7,818 nucleotides of DNA from Pseudomonadota bacterium (GTDB lineage: Bacteria > Pseudomonadota > Gammaproteobacteria > Legionellales > Legionellaceae), in contig JAKBCM010000059.1 of assembly GCA_021807845.1 (NCBI GenBank), positions 1 to 7,818 of the forward strand, given 5' to 3'. This document shows, in pieces, positions 1 to 6,679 of this stretch. The notes under the pieces are model-generated. The model was not told where the DNA came from, ran no database searches, and saw only the letters and a list, made by a program, of their open reading frames with translations. The position numbers and the translations under genes are program-made. Position 1 is the first letter of the stretch; each line of letters begins with the position of its first letter.

Positions 1-1
1 T

Positions 2-1198
2 GCCAAGCCATATATCAATATTCGCGCTATTTCTCAAGGATCTTCTGAACGTAATATTTCAGTGGTTGTAGAAGGTCATGACATGAATAAGGCGTTGCAA
101 GCTGTTCATGCAGGGTTTTATTTGTCTTGTAAAACAATTTCCATTGGTTTAATTGGACCAGGACAAGTGGGCAGCGTTTTACTGAGTCAAATTCAAAATG
201 CATTGGAACAACTAAATGTGACTTATCAAGTCAATTTGTTGGTCAGGGGGATCATGAATAGCAGCCATATGTTGCTTTCTCATGAGTCTATTGATTTATC
301 AACTTGGCAGAAACAAATGCAAGACAAAGCGATTCAATCGGATTTACAAGCCTTTACGAAACATATTCTTCTGGATGATGTTCCGCACGCCGTCATCATT
401 GATTGTACTGCAAATCCCAATATTGCAACACAGTATATTCATTTTTTGGAAAAAGGGATCCATGTGATTACTCCGAATAAGCATGCGAATGCGGGTGATG
501 TGGAGTACTACCAAAAACTGAAATCATTCACACGAGGCCAAACTAATCATTATCTCTATGAGGCAACAGTTTGTGCAGGATTACCCATAATCAATACGCT
601 GCAAGATCTGATTAAAACAGGAGATGTCATCCACAGCATTGAAGGTATTGTTTCTGGTACTTTAAGCTATATTTTCAATGAGATGGCGAAAGATAGAACA
701 TTTTCTGAAGTTGTATTGGAAGCAAGAGAAAAGGGTTTTACAGAGCCTGATCCACGAGAAGATCTATCTGGTATGGATGTGGCGCGTAAATTAGTGTGTT
801 TGGCTCGAGAAGTAGGGTTTGACGTGGCACTTTCTGATGTGGCAGTACACAATTTAGTGCCAGAGCCTCTAAGGTCTTGTTCTGTTGATGAGTTTATGAA
901 TCACTTATCAGCATATGATCATCACATGGAGAAGATCATTGCTGAAGCAAAAATGAATCATGAACGAATTGCTTATGTTGGTGCGATTCATCAGGATGGA
1001 GCGATCCATGTAGCCATCAAGTCATTTCAGCAAAATCATCCATTTGTTGGATTAAAAGGGACCGATAATATGCTGATTTTTCATACCAATCGATATCATG
1101 TTCAACCGCTTATTATTCAAGGTCCAGGTGCTGGAGCAGAAGTGACTGCGGGCGGTATCTTTGCAGATTTACTCCGTTTGGTGTCATTTTTATCTTAA
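2..1198 (+). CDS. thrA: Bifunctional aspartokinase/homoserine dehydrogenase I, 3' part (5'-truncated by window edge)
   Basis: The reading frame is open from base 2, so the gene starts outside the window; a GTG at 62 is internal and not the start. The first roughly 40 residues (INIRAISQGSSERNISVVV) match the end of the ACT regulatory domain of ThrA-type aspartokinases, so this is a fused enzyme and not a stand-alone homoserine dehydrogenase. The dehydrogenase part follows: a Rossmann nucleotide loop GPGQVG (bases 155-172), the TPNK segment (470-481), EGIVSGT (641-661) and the signature DLSGMDVARKL (761-793) with its conserved Asp and Lys. The C-terminus AEVTAGGIFADLLRL is typical of an intact end. 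The enzyme is cytosolic. It phosphorylates aspartate and reduces aspartate semialdehyde to homoserine, and family members are usually feedback-inhibited by threonine through the ACT domains. The stop codon lies 8 nt before thrB. MetL is the alternative, but the thrB-thrC context favours ThrA. Confidence 0.95.
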   Translation, partial: AKPYINIRAISQGSSERNISVVVEGHDMNKALQAVHAGFYLSCKTISIGLIGPGQVGSVLLSQIQNALEQLNVTYQVNLLVRGIMNSSHMLLSHESIDLSTWQKQMQDKAIQSDLQAFTKHILLDDVPHAVIIDCTANPNIATQYIHFLEKGIHVITPNKHANAGDVEYYQKLKSFTRGQTNHYLYEATVCAGLPIINTLQDLIKTGDVIHSIEGIVSGTLSYIFNEMAKDRTFSEVVLEAREKGFTEPDPREDLSGMDVARKLVCLAREVGFDVALSDVAVHNLVPEPLRSCSVDEFMNHLSAYDHHMEKIIAEAKMNHERIAYVGAIHQDGAIHVAIKSFQQNHPFVGLKGTDNMLIFHTNRYHVQPLIIQGPGAGAEVTAGGIFADLLRLVSFLS

Positions 1199-1206
1199 AG
1201 GAGTCT

Positions 1207-2160
1207 ATGATGATTGCAATCAATACAAGCATTCGTTCAGTCACAGCATTTGCACCCGCTACCTGTGCGAATGTGGCAGTAGGTTTTGATATTTTAGGGT
1301 TTTCTTTTGCTGAGGTGGGTGATGTGGTGACCTTGACTCGTCGAGAAGATAGAGCCATTAAGATTCTATCTATCGACTCAGTAGAGCCCTTACCTTTTGA
1401 TGCCAATATCAACACAGCTTCAGTGGTGGTTCAAAAGGTATGTCAAGACTTAAAATTGGAGGTGGGATTTTCAATTCACATTAAAAAAGGAATTCCTTTA
1501 AGTTCTGGCATGGGAGGCTCTGCTGCATCTGCCGTTGCGGCATTAACGGCTTTAAATGCCTTTTTCATGCCCCCATTATCGCTTGATGAATTGGTGCAAT
1601 ATGCGCTAGTTGGAGAAGAAGTGGCCAGTGGGCAAGGGCATGCAGATAATGTGGTTCCATGCATGTATGGTGGGCTCACTTTAATTCACTCCCATCGTCC
1701 TATGGGTATTATACAGTTACCTATTCCAGAACTTTATTGTGTCCTCATCCACCCTCATATCCATGTTGCGACCAAACAAGCGAGAAGCATCCTCAAAGAT
1801 CAAGTGCCGCTAAAGGATTATATCAATCAATCAGGACATTTGGCGGCTTTTATTGCAGCACTGTATGAACGTGATATGGATCTATTAAAAAAATCATTGG
1901 TTGATCTCTTAATTGAGCCTCAACGGGCGGCATTTGTTCCGGGGTTTTATGAAGTCAAAGATAGGGCATTACAAACTGGGGCCTTAGGCGTCTCATTTTC
2001 TGGTTCAGGTCCCAGTTTATTTGCATGGGCAAAAGACAGAAATGACGCACAATTCATTAGCGATGCAATGCAGGAACCCTTGAAACATAGAAGCATTGAC
2101 TCAGATTGCTGGATAACTTCAATGGGCGGAAAAAGTGCGCATGTGACAGAAATCAAATGA
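1207..2160 (+). CDS. thrB: Homoserine kinase
   Basis: A GHMP-family kinase that phosphorylates homoserine with ATP to give O-phosphohomoserine, the substrate of ThrC. Visible motifs are the N-terminal FAPATCANVAVGFDILGF (residues 15-32), the ATP-binding loop KGIPLSSGMGGSAASAVAA (94-112), HADNVVPCMYGG (145-156) and the C-terminal GVSFSGSGPS (261-270). The length of 317 aa is normal for the family. Two start codons stand in tandem at 1207 and 1210. The strong Shine-Dalgarno AAAGGAG (1197-1203) overlaps the thrA stop and lies only 3 nt from the first ATG but 6 nt from the second, so 1210 may be the real start. The gene is translationally close-coupled to thrA (8-nt gap) and thrC (9-nt gap). Confidence 0.97.
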   Translation: MMIAINTSIRSVTAFAPATCANVAVGFDILGFSFAEVGDVVTLTRREDRAIKILSIDSVEPLPFDANINTASVVVQKVCQDLKLEVGFSIHIKKGIPLSSGMGGSAASAVAALTALNAFFMPPLSLDELVQYALVGEEVASGQGHADNVVPCMYGGLTLIHSHRPMGIIQLPIPELYCVLIHPHIHVATKQARSILKDQVPLKDYINQSGHLAAFIAALYERDMDLLKKSLVDLLIEPQRAAFVPGFYEVKDRALQTGALGVSFSGSGPSLFAWAKDRNDAQFISDAMQEPLKHRSIDSDCWITSMGGKSAHVTEIK

Positions 2161-2169
2161 GAGGTAGAT

Positions 2170-3459
2170 ATGTATTTTATCAGCACTAGAAATAGAAATT
2201 TACAGAAAACATTGTCAGAAGCCATCCGTTGTGGGCTTGCTGACGATGGTGGGTTATTTATCCCGGCGTTTATTCCTAAACCTGACTTATCAGGGTTTGG
2301 TAGAGAATTCAGTTATCCTGAATTTGCTGCCAGATTATTACATTATTTTTTTAAAGAGGATGATTTAGACAAGCGTTTATCAAACATGTGTCAAAATGCA
2401 TTTACTTTTCCTTTACCCATTCATGCGGTCAATCAAAATACCTTTATGCTGGAGCTTTTTCATGGGCCTACTTTGTCGTTTAAAGATTTTGGTGCACGGT
2501 TTTTAGCAGAATGTTTCAATGAACTTTCAGACAAACAAATGACAACGATTTTAGTTGCTACTTCTGGCGATACCGGATCAGCAGTTGCTAGTGCTTTTTA
2601 CCAGAAATCAAATGTAAATGTGGTAATTTTATATCCAAAAGGACAGATTTCAAAAAGACAAGAGCATCAAATCACATGTTGGGATAAAAATGTTCTTGCA
2701 TTGGCCGTGGATGGTACTTTTGATGATTGTCAAACATTGGTAAAAACAGCTTTTCACGACGGTTGGTGGCAAAAAAGATTGAATATGTGCAGCGCAAACA
2801 GTATTAACATAGGACGTTTGTTGCCACAAATCAGTTATTATGCTTATAGCAGCGTGCAATTTTATCACCAGCAGAAAACATCACCAGGTTATATTGTTCC
2901 AACTGGAAATCTTGGAAATGGTGTCGCTGCTTATATTGCTCAATTGATGGGTTTTCCGATACGAGAAATCGTGCTTGCAACCAATGCGAATCAAGTCATC
3001 CCCAATTATTTACACACAGGAAAATATCACCCCAGTCAAGCGATACCAACATTGGCTAATGCTATGGATGTTGGAAATCCAAGTAATTTAGAGCGTCTTT
3101 TGGGTTTATTTGATACTTTTGACTCAATGAAGAGCCATGTTCGGGCATTCAGTGTGAGTGATGATGAGATCAGAAATACGATTAAATCTGTTTATGAACA
3201 GGAAAAAATCATCATTTGTCCACATACAGCCACAGCATTTTTTGCAAGACAGCAGCTCACAGAAAAGCCTTGGATCATTGTATCCACAGCAGATCCTTGT
3301 AAATTTGAAGGGATTATTGATCCATTAATTCAAGTAAAAACCCCGCTTGCTTCTCCACTACAAGCATTACTTGATAAACCCAAAAAGCTAATCCATATTG
3401 TAAAAACACTGGCTGATATTCAAGGGATTCTTGCTTGTAAAAAATGGATCAAAGAATAG
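2170..3459 (+). CDS. thrC: Threonine synthase
   Basis: A PLP-dependent fold type II enzyme that converts O-phosphohomoserine to threonine plus phosphate, the last step of the pathway. Residues 93-110 contain the active-site motif HGPTLSFKDFGAR, with the Schiff-base lysine at K105. SGDTGSAVA (132-140) and VPTGNLGNGVAAYIA (243-257) are the substrate and PLP-phosphate loops. The N-terminus (YFISTRN, then GLADDGGLFIP at 22-32) is typical of bacterial ThrC. The length of 429 aa is normal. The start ATG is preceded by GAGG just after the thrB stop. The gene ends the thr operon, and no hairpin followed by a T-run marks termination; instead the stop codon runs into the inverted-repeat-rich stretch at 3459-3590. 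Confidence 0.97.
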   Translation: MYFISTRNRNLQKTLSEAIRCGLADDGGLFIPAFIPKPDLSGFGREFSYPEFAARLLHYFFKEDDLDKRLSNMCQNAFTFPLPIHAVNQNTFMLELFHGPTLSFKDFGARFLAECFNELSDKQMTTILVATSGDTGSAVASAFYQKSNVNVVILYPKGQISKRQEHQITCWDKNVLALAVDGTFDDCQTLVKTAFHDGWWQKRLNMCSANSINIGRLLPQISYYAYSSVQFYHQQKTSPGYIVPTGNLGNGVAAYIAQLMGFPIREIVLATNANQVIPNYLHTGKYHPSQAIPTLANAMDVGNPSNLERLLGLFDTFDSMKSHVRAFSVSDDEIRNTIKSVYEQEKIIICPHTATAFFARQQLTEKPWIIVSTADPCKFEGIIDPLIQVKTPLASPLQALLDKPKKLIHIVKTLADIQGILACKKWIKE

Positions 3460-3590
3460 GGGTGTTGACCATTCACATACCGTCTACGCTTTATGTGCGG
3501 AACGTATGGGGGTTAATTTCGTGAGGAACGCTCAGGAATAAATTGTGGTGACGTCACTTGGGCGTTATAGAGCAATGATCACCAAACCCC
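3459..3590. other. Structured convergent intergenic region (nested inverted repeats)
   Basis: This is the gap between thrC (+) and ubiK (-). Its two ends are imperfectly complementary: GGGGT, TTG and CATT on the left pair with AATG, CAA and ACCCC on the right. Inside are CACATA/TATGTG (3474-3479 with 3492-3497), the alternative CATAC/GTATG (3476-3480 with 3504-3508), AACGCTC/GGGCGTT (3527-3533 with 3560-3566, one G-U) and a perfect 10-bp palindrome GTGACGTCAC (3548-3557). No T-run follows on either strand, so it is not a standard terminator. It could be a structured RNA, a bidirectional transcription end, or a short repeat element with degenerate terminal inverted repeats. I recognise no known RNA family in it. 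Confidence 0.45.
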
Positions 3591-3598
3591 AGATACCC

Positions 3599-3841
3599 TT
3601 ATTGCTTATCAATCAAATCTTGGACTTGTGTTTGCAAAGCATCGACTTTTTCTCTCGTGCGAGCAAGTACTTTGGTTTGGACATCAAACTCTTCTCGCGT
3701 CACCAAATCCATATGAGTGAAAGCAGATTGTAATATCTCTTTGAATTTTAGTTGAATTTCATTTTCAAAATTTTGTAGACTGGTGGGCAAAGCAGAGTAT
3801 AGTTTTTTGGCTAAGTCTTCGAATTGTTTAGGGTCAAACAT
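3599..3841 (-). CDS. ubiK: UbiK-type ubiquinone biosynthesis accessory factor (BMFP domain)
   Basis: A small protein of 80 aa with the BMFP/YqiC architecture. The N-terminal part, MFDPKQFEDLAKKLYSALP, is helical and amphipathic, and a predicted C-terminal coiled coil (about residues 47-80, TREEFDVQTKVLARTREKVDALQ...) mediates trimer formation in the family. UbiK is known to assist aerobic ubiquinone biosynthesis together with UbiJ, probably as part of the Ubi complex and in contact with membrane lipids. The frame is open upstream to 3886, but the start is set at 3841 because AGGAG (plus-strand CTCCT at 3849-3853) lies 7 nt upstream and the family begins at this MFDPK-like sequence. It is divergent from the P-II gene and convergent with thrC. 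Confidence 0.9.
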   Translation of the reverse strand: MFDPKQFEDLAKKLYSALPTSLQNFENEIQLKFKEILQSAFTHMDLVTREEFDVQTKVLARTREKVDALQTQVQDLIDKQ

Positions 3842-3885
3842 GATCTTACTCCTGAAGATGATGGTGGATGATTGAAAGTCTAACA

Positions 3886-3910
3886 AAACATAGCATGAAC
3901 AGCTATGTTT
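3886..3910 (+). promoter_or_regulatory. Perfect 9-bp inverted repeat upstream of the P-II gene
   Basis: AAACATAGC (3886-3894) is repeated as GCTATGTTT (3902-3910) around a 7-nt loop. It lies in the divergent ubiK/P-II intergenic region and ends 5 nt before the P-II Shine-Dalgarno AAAGGG (3916-3921). It can act as an operator or as a hairpin in the leader of the P-II mRNA. There is no T-run, so it is not a classical terminator. It does not look like an NtrC site (TGCACC-type half sites). Confidence 0.55.
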
Positions 3911-3928
3911 AGGTTAAAGGGTATGAAG

Positions 3929-4270
3929 ATGAAAATGATTATTGCGATCATCAAGCCATTTAAATTGGATGATGTTCATGAAGCTTTGATAGAAATAGGA
4001 ATACCAGGCATTACCATTTCTGAAACCCGAGGGTTTGGTCGGCAAAAAGGTCATACAGAGCTTTATAGAGGAGCAGAGTATGTTGTTGATTTCTTACCTA
4101 AGATAAAAATTGAATTGGCTTTGCCAGATAATATGGTTGAAGTGGCAATAGATGCCATATGCAAAGCTGCATACACAGGAAAAATTGGAGATGGAAAAAT
4201 ATTTGTCTATGACTTACAACAAGTCGTAAGAGTGCGCACTGGGGAAGTGGGTGCTGATGCATTGAGCTAG
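3929..4270 (+). CDS. P-II family nitrogen regulatory protein (GlnB/GlnK)
   Basis: A trimeric signal protein that senses 2-oxoglutarate and ATP/ADP and controls partners such as GlnD-modified cascades, glutamine synthetase adenylylation, NtrB or AmtB. The T-loop RGFGRQKGHTELYRGAEYVVDF carries the uridylylation tyrosine, and the B-loop TGKIGDGKIF spans 83-92. The frame has possible starts at 3905, 3923 and 3929. I chose 3929 because AAAGGG then lies 7 nt upstream, the protein starts MKMIIAIIKPFKLDD like its family, its length becomes 113 aa (family about 112), and the T-loop tyrosine falls exactly at residue 51. There is no amtB, glnA or ntr gene beside it. The C-terminal half (KAAYTGKIGDGKIFVYDLQ) leans towards GlnK, but GlnB versus GlnK cannot be settled from this window, so no symbol is given. 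Confidence 0.95.
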   Translation: MKMIIAIIKPFKLDDVHEALIEIGIPGITISETRGFGRQKGHTELYRGAEYVVDFLPKIKIELALPDNMVEVAIDAICKAAYTGKIGDGKIFVYDLQQVVRVRTGEVGADALS

Positions 4271-4286
4271 GGTCTGTCGACAGGCC
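4271..4286. terminator. Compact hairpin filling the P-II / EVE convergent gap
   Basis: GGTCTG-TCGA-CAGGCC forms a 6-bp stem (one G-U) with a 4-nt loop and includes the perfect palindrome CTGTCGACAG (4274-4283). It occupies exactly the 16 nt between the two facing stop codons. No T-tract follows on either strand, so a role as a bidirectional terminator or 3'-end stabiliser is inferred from its position. Confidence 0.4.
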
Positions 4287-4751
4287 TTAATAGCCGAGCT
4301 GATTAATAAACTCCCACTCTTCTGTGCTGACAGGCATAATTGAGAGCCGATTGCCTCTACGGAGAAGCGCTAAGTTCTCTAATTCTTTATATAGCCTCAG
4401 TTGCTCTAAAGGGATCATGCTCGAAAGCTTTGTTTTAAAGCGCACATCAACCATAAACCATCTTGGATGTTCCGGCGTACTTTTGGGATCAGGATGTTGG
4501 CTCGTTGGGTCAAAAGCGGTGTAATCCGGGTAAGCTTCACTGACAATTTCTATGATGCCTACGATACCTGGAGGGGTGCAACTGGAATGATAAAAAAAAG
4601 CCCTATCTCCTACCTTCATGTCATTTTTCATGAAATTTCGTGCTTGATAATTGCGCACCCCATCCCATGGCGCCGTCTTATTTGGTCTTTGATAGAGATC
4701 ATCAATGCTAAAACAGGTTGGTTCAGATTTCATTAGCCAGTATTGTGTCAT
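4287..4751 (-). CDS. EVE domain-containing protein
   Basis: A protein of 154 aa with the EVE fold, a PUA/YTH-like domain thought to bind modified bases in RNA or DNA; its cellular role in bacteria is not settled. Typical motifs are YWLMKSEP (residues 4-11), WDGVRNYQARNFM (29-41), VGDRAFFYHSSCTPPGIVGI (47-66) and HPRWFMVDV (95-103). The length is normal for single-domain members. The open frame extends to 4817, but the start at 4751 is supported by GGAG (plus-strand CTCC, 4759-4762) 7 nt upstream and by the conserved N-terminus. It starts 2 nt after the stop of the 5-FCL gene, with its Shine-Dalgarno inside that gene, so the two are almost certainly co-translated. The same gene pair occurs in other gammaproteobacteria such as Pseudomonas, to my recollection. 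Confidence 0.93.
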   Translation of the reverse strand: MTQYWLMKSEPTCFSIDDLYQRPNKTAPWDGVRNYQARNFMKNDMKVGDRAFFYHSSCTPPGIVGIIEIVSEAYPDYTAFDPTSQHPDPKSTPEHPRWFMVDVRFKTKLSSMIPLEQLRLYKELENLALLRRGNRLSIMPVSTEEWEFINQLGY

Positions 4752-4753
4752 TT

Positions 4754-5332
4754 TTAAGCTCCATTGCAAGAATAGACAGTGCTTTCTGTAATCACTAAGT
4801 TCATAGGGATATCCCAATGTTGTTTTTCTATAAAGGTTTGATGTTGGAATTCGAAAGCCACCCCTATCAATACGGAAGCACGAGATAGAGCAAGTGTTCT
4901 ATCATAATATCCTGCACCCATCCCAAGTCGTGTCCCACTGGAGTCAAAAGAAACAAGAGGGATAAACATGACATCGAGCAAAGAGGGCAGGATAGCCTCT
5001 TCTCGACTGACGTCAGGTTCTAAGATCCCATAACGATTTTTACAAAATCGAGAGGACGGTGTTGCAGGAAGAAAGGATAATGTTTTATCGTCATTCAGTG
5101 CGGGAAAATAGCAATATTTTCCTTGTAAAGGAGCAGAGATCCAGATTTTTTCTAAGTCAACTTCTCCATTGACGGCTTGATAAAGAGCAATGCGTTTTGC
5201 ATAACGATAACAGTCTAATTTGCTGATTTGTTTGCAAATTTGCAAAGAGCTCTGACTTTGGTATGTTGGAGAAAGAGATTGACGAATCTGTTGGTAGGTG
5301 TGTCTTAATGCTTGCTTGAATCGATCAGCCAT
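4754..5332 (-). CDS. 5-formyltetrahydrofolate cyclo-ligase
   Basis: An ATP- and Mg-dependent cytosolic enzyme (5-FCL/MTHFS, YgfA/Fau type) that converts 5-formyl-THF to 5,10-methenyl-THF and so returns an inhibitory folate to the one-carbon pool. Seen in the 192-aa sequence are NGEVD (55-59), YFPAL (75-79), NRYGILEP (99-106) and the ATP/folate-site block RLGMGAGYYDR (135-145); the end ITESTVY is also typical. The start ATG has no clear Shine-Dalgarno (the upstream bases are nearly all A/T), but the N-terminal length fits the family and no better start exists. It is the first gene of a two-gene operon with the EVE gene. Gammaproteobacterial relatives are often preceded by the 6S RNA gene, which draws attention to the palindromic region upstream. 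Confidence 0.95.
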   Translation of the reverse strand: MADRFKQALRHTYQQIRQSLSPTYQSQSSLQICKQISKLDCYRYAKRIALYQAVNGEVDLEKIWISAPLQGKYCYFPALNDDKTLSFLPATPSSRFCKNRYGILEPDVSREEAILPSLLDVMFIPLVSFDSSGTRLGMGAGYYDRTLALSRASVLIGVAFEFQHQTFIEKQHWDIPMNLVITESTVYSCNGA

Positions 5333-5360
5333 AAAAAAATATCATGATCCAGAAAAAAGC

Positions 5361-5390
5361 AGTATACCTCTACTATGAAGTAGAAAAAAG
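5361..5390 (-). promoter_or_regulatory. Possible promoter of the 5-FCL/EVE operon
   Basis: Read on the minus strand, TATACT (plus AGTATA, 5361-5366) is a good -10 element and would start transcription about 20 nt before the ATG at 5332. The -35 region is only a T-rich run, so the match is partial. The spacer contains a small inverted repeat, CTACT-N4-AGTAG (5369-5382). Confidence 0.35.
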
Positions 5391-5426
5391 TTGAAAAAAG
5401 TTCTTTGAAAATGGTAAAAAATAAGG

Positions 5427-5592
5427 TATATACCCAAAATCTTTGGAAATGCTAAGTTTTGGACGACTCGATTTTATAGCTGTCGCGCTGGAAAGGATGA
5501 GTCATAGTCTACTCTATAGCGAATCTTTTCAGCGTGACAGACGCAAAAAGCGATAGTCCAAAATTAGTATTTCCAAAGATTTTGAGTATATA
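5427..5592. repeat. 166-bp imperfect palindrome; 6S-RNA-like hairpin or MITE-like element
   Basis: This is the main content of the 331-bp gene-free stretch 5333-5663. The outer arms, 5427-5464 and 5556-5592, match as inverted repeats at about 35 of 38 positions and start and end with TATATA. Inner arms CTGTC.CGCTG.AAAG (from about 5480) and CTTTTCAGCGTGACAG (5525-5540) form a second stem. Between the two stems is a non-complementary internal loop of about 14 nt on each side, and the right-hand side holds a mini-hairpin CGC-AAAAA-GCG. As RNA this is one long rod with a central bubble, the general shape of 6S RNA, and its distance to the 5-FCL start (about 95 nt) suits a 6S-ygfA arrangement on the minus strand. 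However, the A/T-ended near-perfect arms also suit a palindromic mobile repeat. Confidence 0.6.
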
Positions 5593-5663
5593 GCCATCCT
5601 ACCTTAAGACAGCGGTTTTGGGTATATTTGGAATAGAGTCCATAGCTAACTTGTGAGGGTCGC

Positions 5664-5846
5664 ATGAGTGAACTTTTTGATGATGAGGATGAAAAAACAA
5701 TCATCACTGAAGACGAAGTGATTGAAGAAAAGGATCTGATTGTAGATAATCGCCAACGCCCAGCTTCTGATGCTCGTAGACGGCTGGAAAATTTACTAGA
5801 TGAGAAAAGACTACGTGATGAACTGGAAGATTTTCTTGATTATTAG
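5664..5846 (+). CDS. PA3496-like small acidic/charged protein
   Basis: A protein of 60 aa without a signal peptide or membrane segment. The N-terminal half is very acidic (DDEDEK, EDEVIEEKD). The C-terminal half, ARRRLENLLDEKRLRDELEDFLDY (residues 37-60), is a charged helix that resembles the conserved part of the short gammaproteobacterial proteins annotated as the PA3496 family. That family has been called a putative envelope integrity protein, but I know of no firm molecular function. The start is supported by GAGGG (5655-5659) 4 nt upstream. It ends 14 nt before the aminotransferase gene, so the two may form an operon. Family assignment rests on the C-terminal pattern only. Confidence 0.75.
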   Translation: MSELFDDEDEKTIITEDEVIEEKDLIVDNRQRPASDARRRLENLLDEKRLRDELEDFLDY

Positions 5847-5860
5847 CTGATACACTAAAT

Positions 5861-6679
5861 ATGCCTACCCATATTCTAACGATTGGAAAACATGCATCAA
5901 TCAGCATAAAAGATAGAATTTTTTTGGGTGAAGGGTTATTTGAAACCATCCGCGTTGAACATCAAAGACCTTGTTATTCAGAACTCCATTGGCAGCGTAT
6001 GCGTCAATCTGCCTCTGCATTAGGTATTCCTTTCACGATGTCTTTAGAAACATGGCATGAGCAACTTGCTCTTTGTTTGATAGACGGTGGTATTCAAAAT
6101 GGGGGGATAAAAGTTATTTTAAGTGGTGGGTTAGCTCCTCGTGGACTTCTGGCTCATGGTTTGACATCGTTACTTGCTTTTGATGCATTCACGTTTACCA
6201 CATTAGAAGAGCCGATAAAATTAGCATATGCTGACTGGCTCAGAGATGCAAAAAACCCTACTTATCAGCACAAATCCGTCAATTATTTGGAATCTATTTT
6301 AGCTCGTCGAGAAGCAGTGAAAGAGGCAAAAGACGATGTCTTGTTTTTCAATACCCTACATCATGCAACAGAAACGACAATAGCTAATCTATTCATGATC
6401 AAACAAAATGAACTACTCACCCCTAAGCTTTCAGATGGCGTCTTGCCTGGCATTATCCGGGAGCGAATACTTTCCATCGCTTTATTAAACAAAATATCGT
6501 GTCGAGAAGAATCGATCGATAAAACCACATTGGAACACGCCGAAGCGATATTTATCACCAACGCATTGCAAGGGATAAGAAGCGTAAAATCACTAAATAA
6601 TAAGCTTATTCCAACGGATCATCCATGGATTGATTTGCTAAGCCAATGGTTAAGAACAGATGCCATTCGATTTTCTTAA
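5861..6679 (+). CDS. pabC: Aminotransferase class IV, probably aminodeoxychorismate lyase
   Basis: A PLP enzyme of fold type IV, 272 aa. Visible are GEGLFETIRV (residues 23-32), the typical helix ELHWQRMRQSASALGIPF (41-58), the Schiff-base lysine K138 in HKSVNYLESILARREA, and ATETTIANLF (169-178), whose E171 should bind the pyridine nitrogen. PKLSDGVLPGIIRERIL (188-204) contains the second phosphate-binding loop. The GEGLFET start and short length fit PabC (4-amino-4-deoxychorismate to p-aminobenzoate plus pyruvate, folate pathway), but D-amino-acid or branched-chain aminotransferases share these motifs, so the symbol is tentative. No clear Shine-Dalgarno precedes the ATG; it follows the preceding small gene by 14 nt and may depend on coupling. 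Its stop codon lies inside the tandem CTTAAT box of the next gene. Confidence 0.85.
   Translation: MPTHILTIGKHASISIKDRIFLGEGLFETIRVEHQRPCYSELHWQRMRQSASALGIPFTMSLETWHEQLALCLIDGGIQNGGIKVILSGGLAPRGLLAHGLTSLLAFDAFTFTTLEEPIKLAYADWLRDAKNPTYQHKSVNYLESILARREAVKEAKDDVLFFNTLHHATETTIANLFMIKQNELLTPKLSDGVLPGIIRERILSIALLNKISCREESIDKTTLEHAEAIFITNALQGIRSVKSLNNKLIPTDHPWIDLLSQWLRTDAIRFS

Noticed and set aside
62..1198. GTG at 62 as the start of a stand-alone homoserine dehydrogenase
   Set aside because: The frame continues open to base 2 and encodes the end of a ThrA-type ACT domain, so the GTG is internal.
3465..3496. Promoter with TTGACC as -35 after thrC
   Set aside because: No acceptable -10 lies 15-19 nt downstream.
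3545..3733. Plus-strand 62-aa frame across the ubiK 3' end
   Set aside because: It is a shadow of ubiK with no ribosome site or recognisable sequence.
3842..3886. N-terminal extension of UbiK (MLDFQSS...)
   Set aside because: It runs into the divergent P-II promoter region, is unlike the family, and a good AGGAG supports the start at 3841.
3905..3928. Longer P-II protein starting at 3905 or 3923
   Set aside because: The start at 3929 gives the family length, correct ribosome-site spacing and Tyr at position 51.
4752..4817. Longer EVE protein overlapping the 5-FCL gene
   Set aside because: The extension has no family counterpart, and GGAG at the right spacing marks 4751 as the start.
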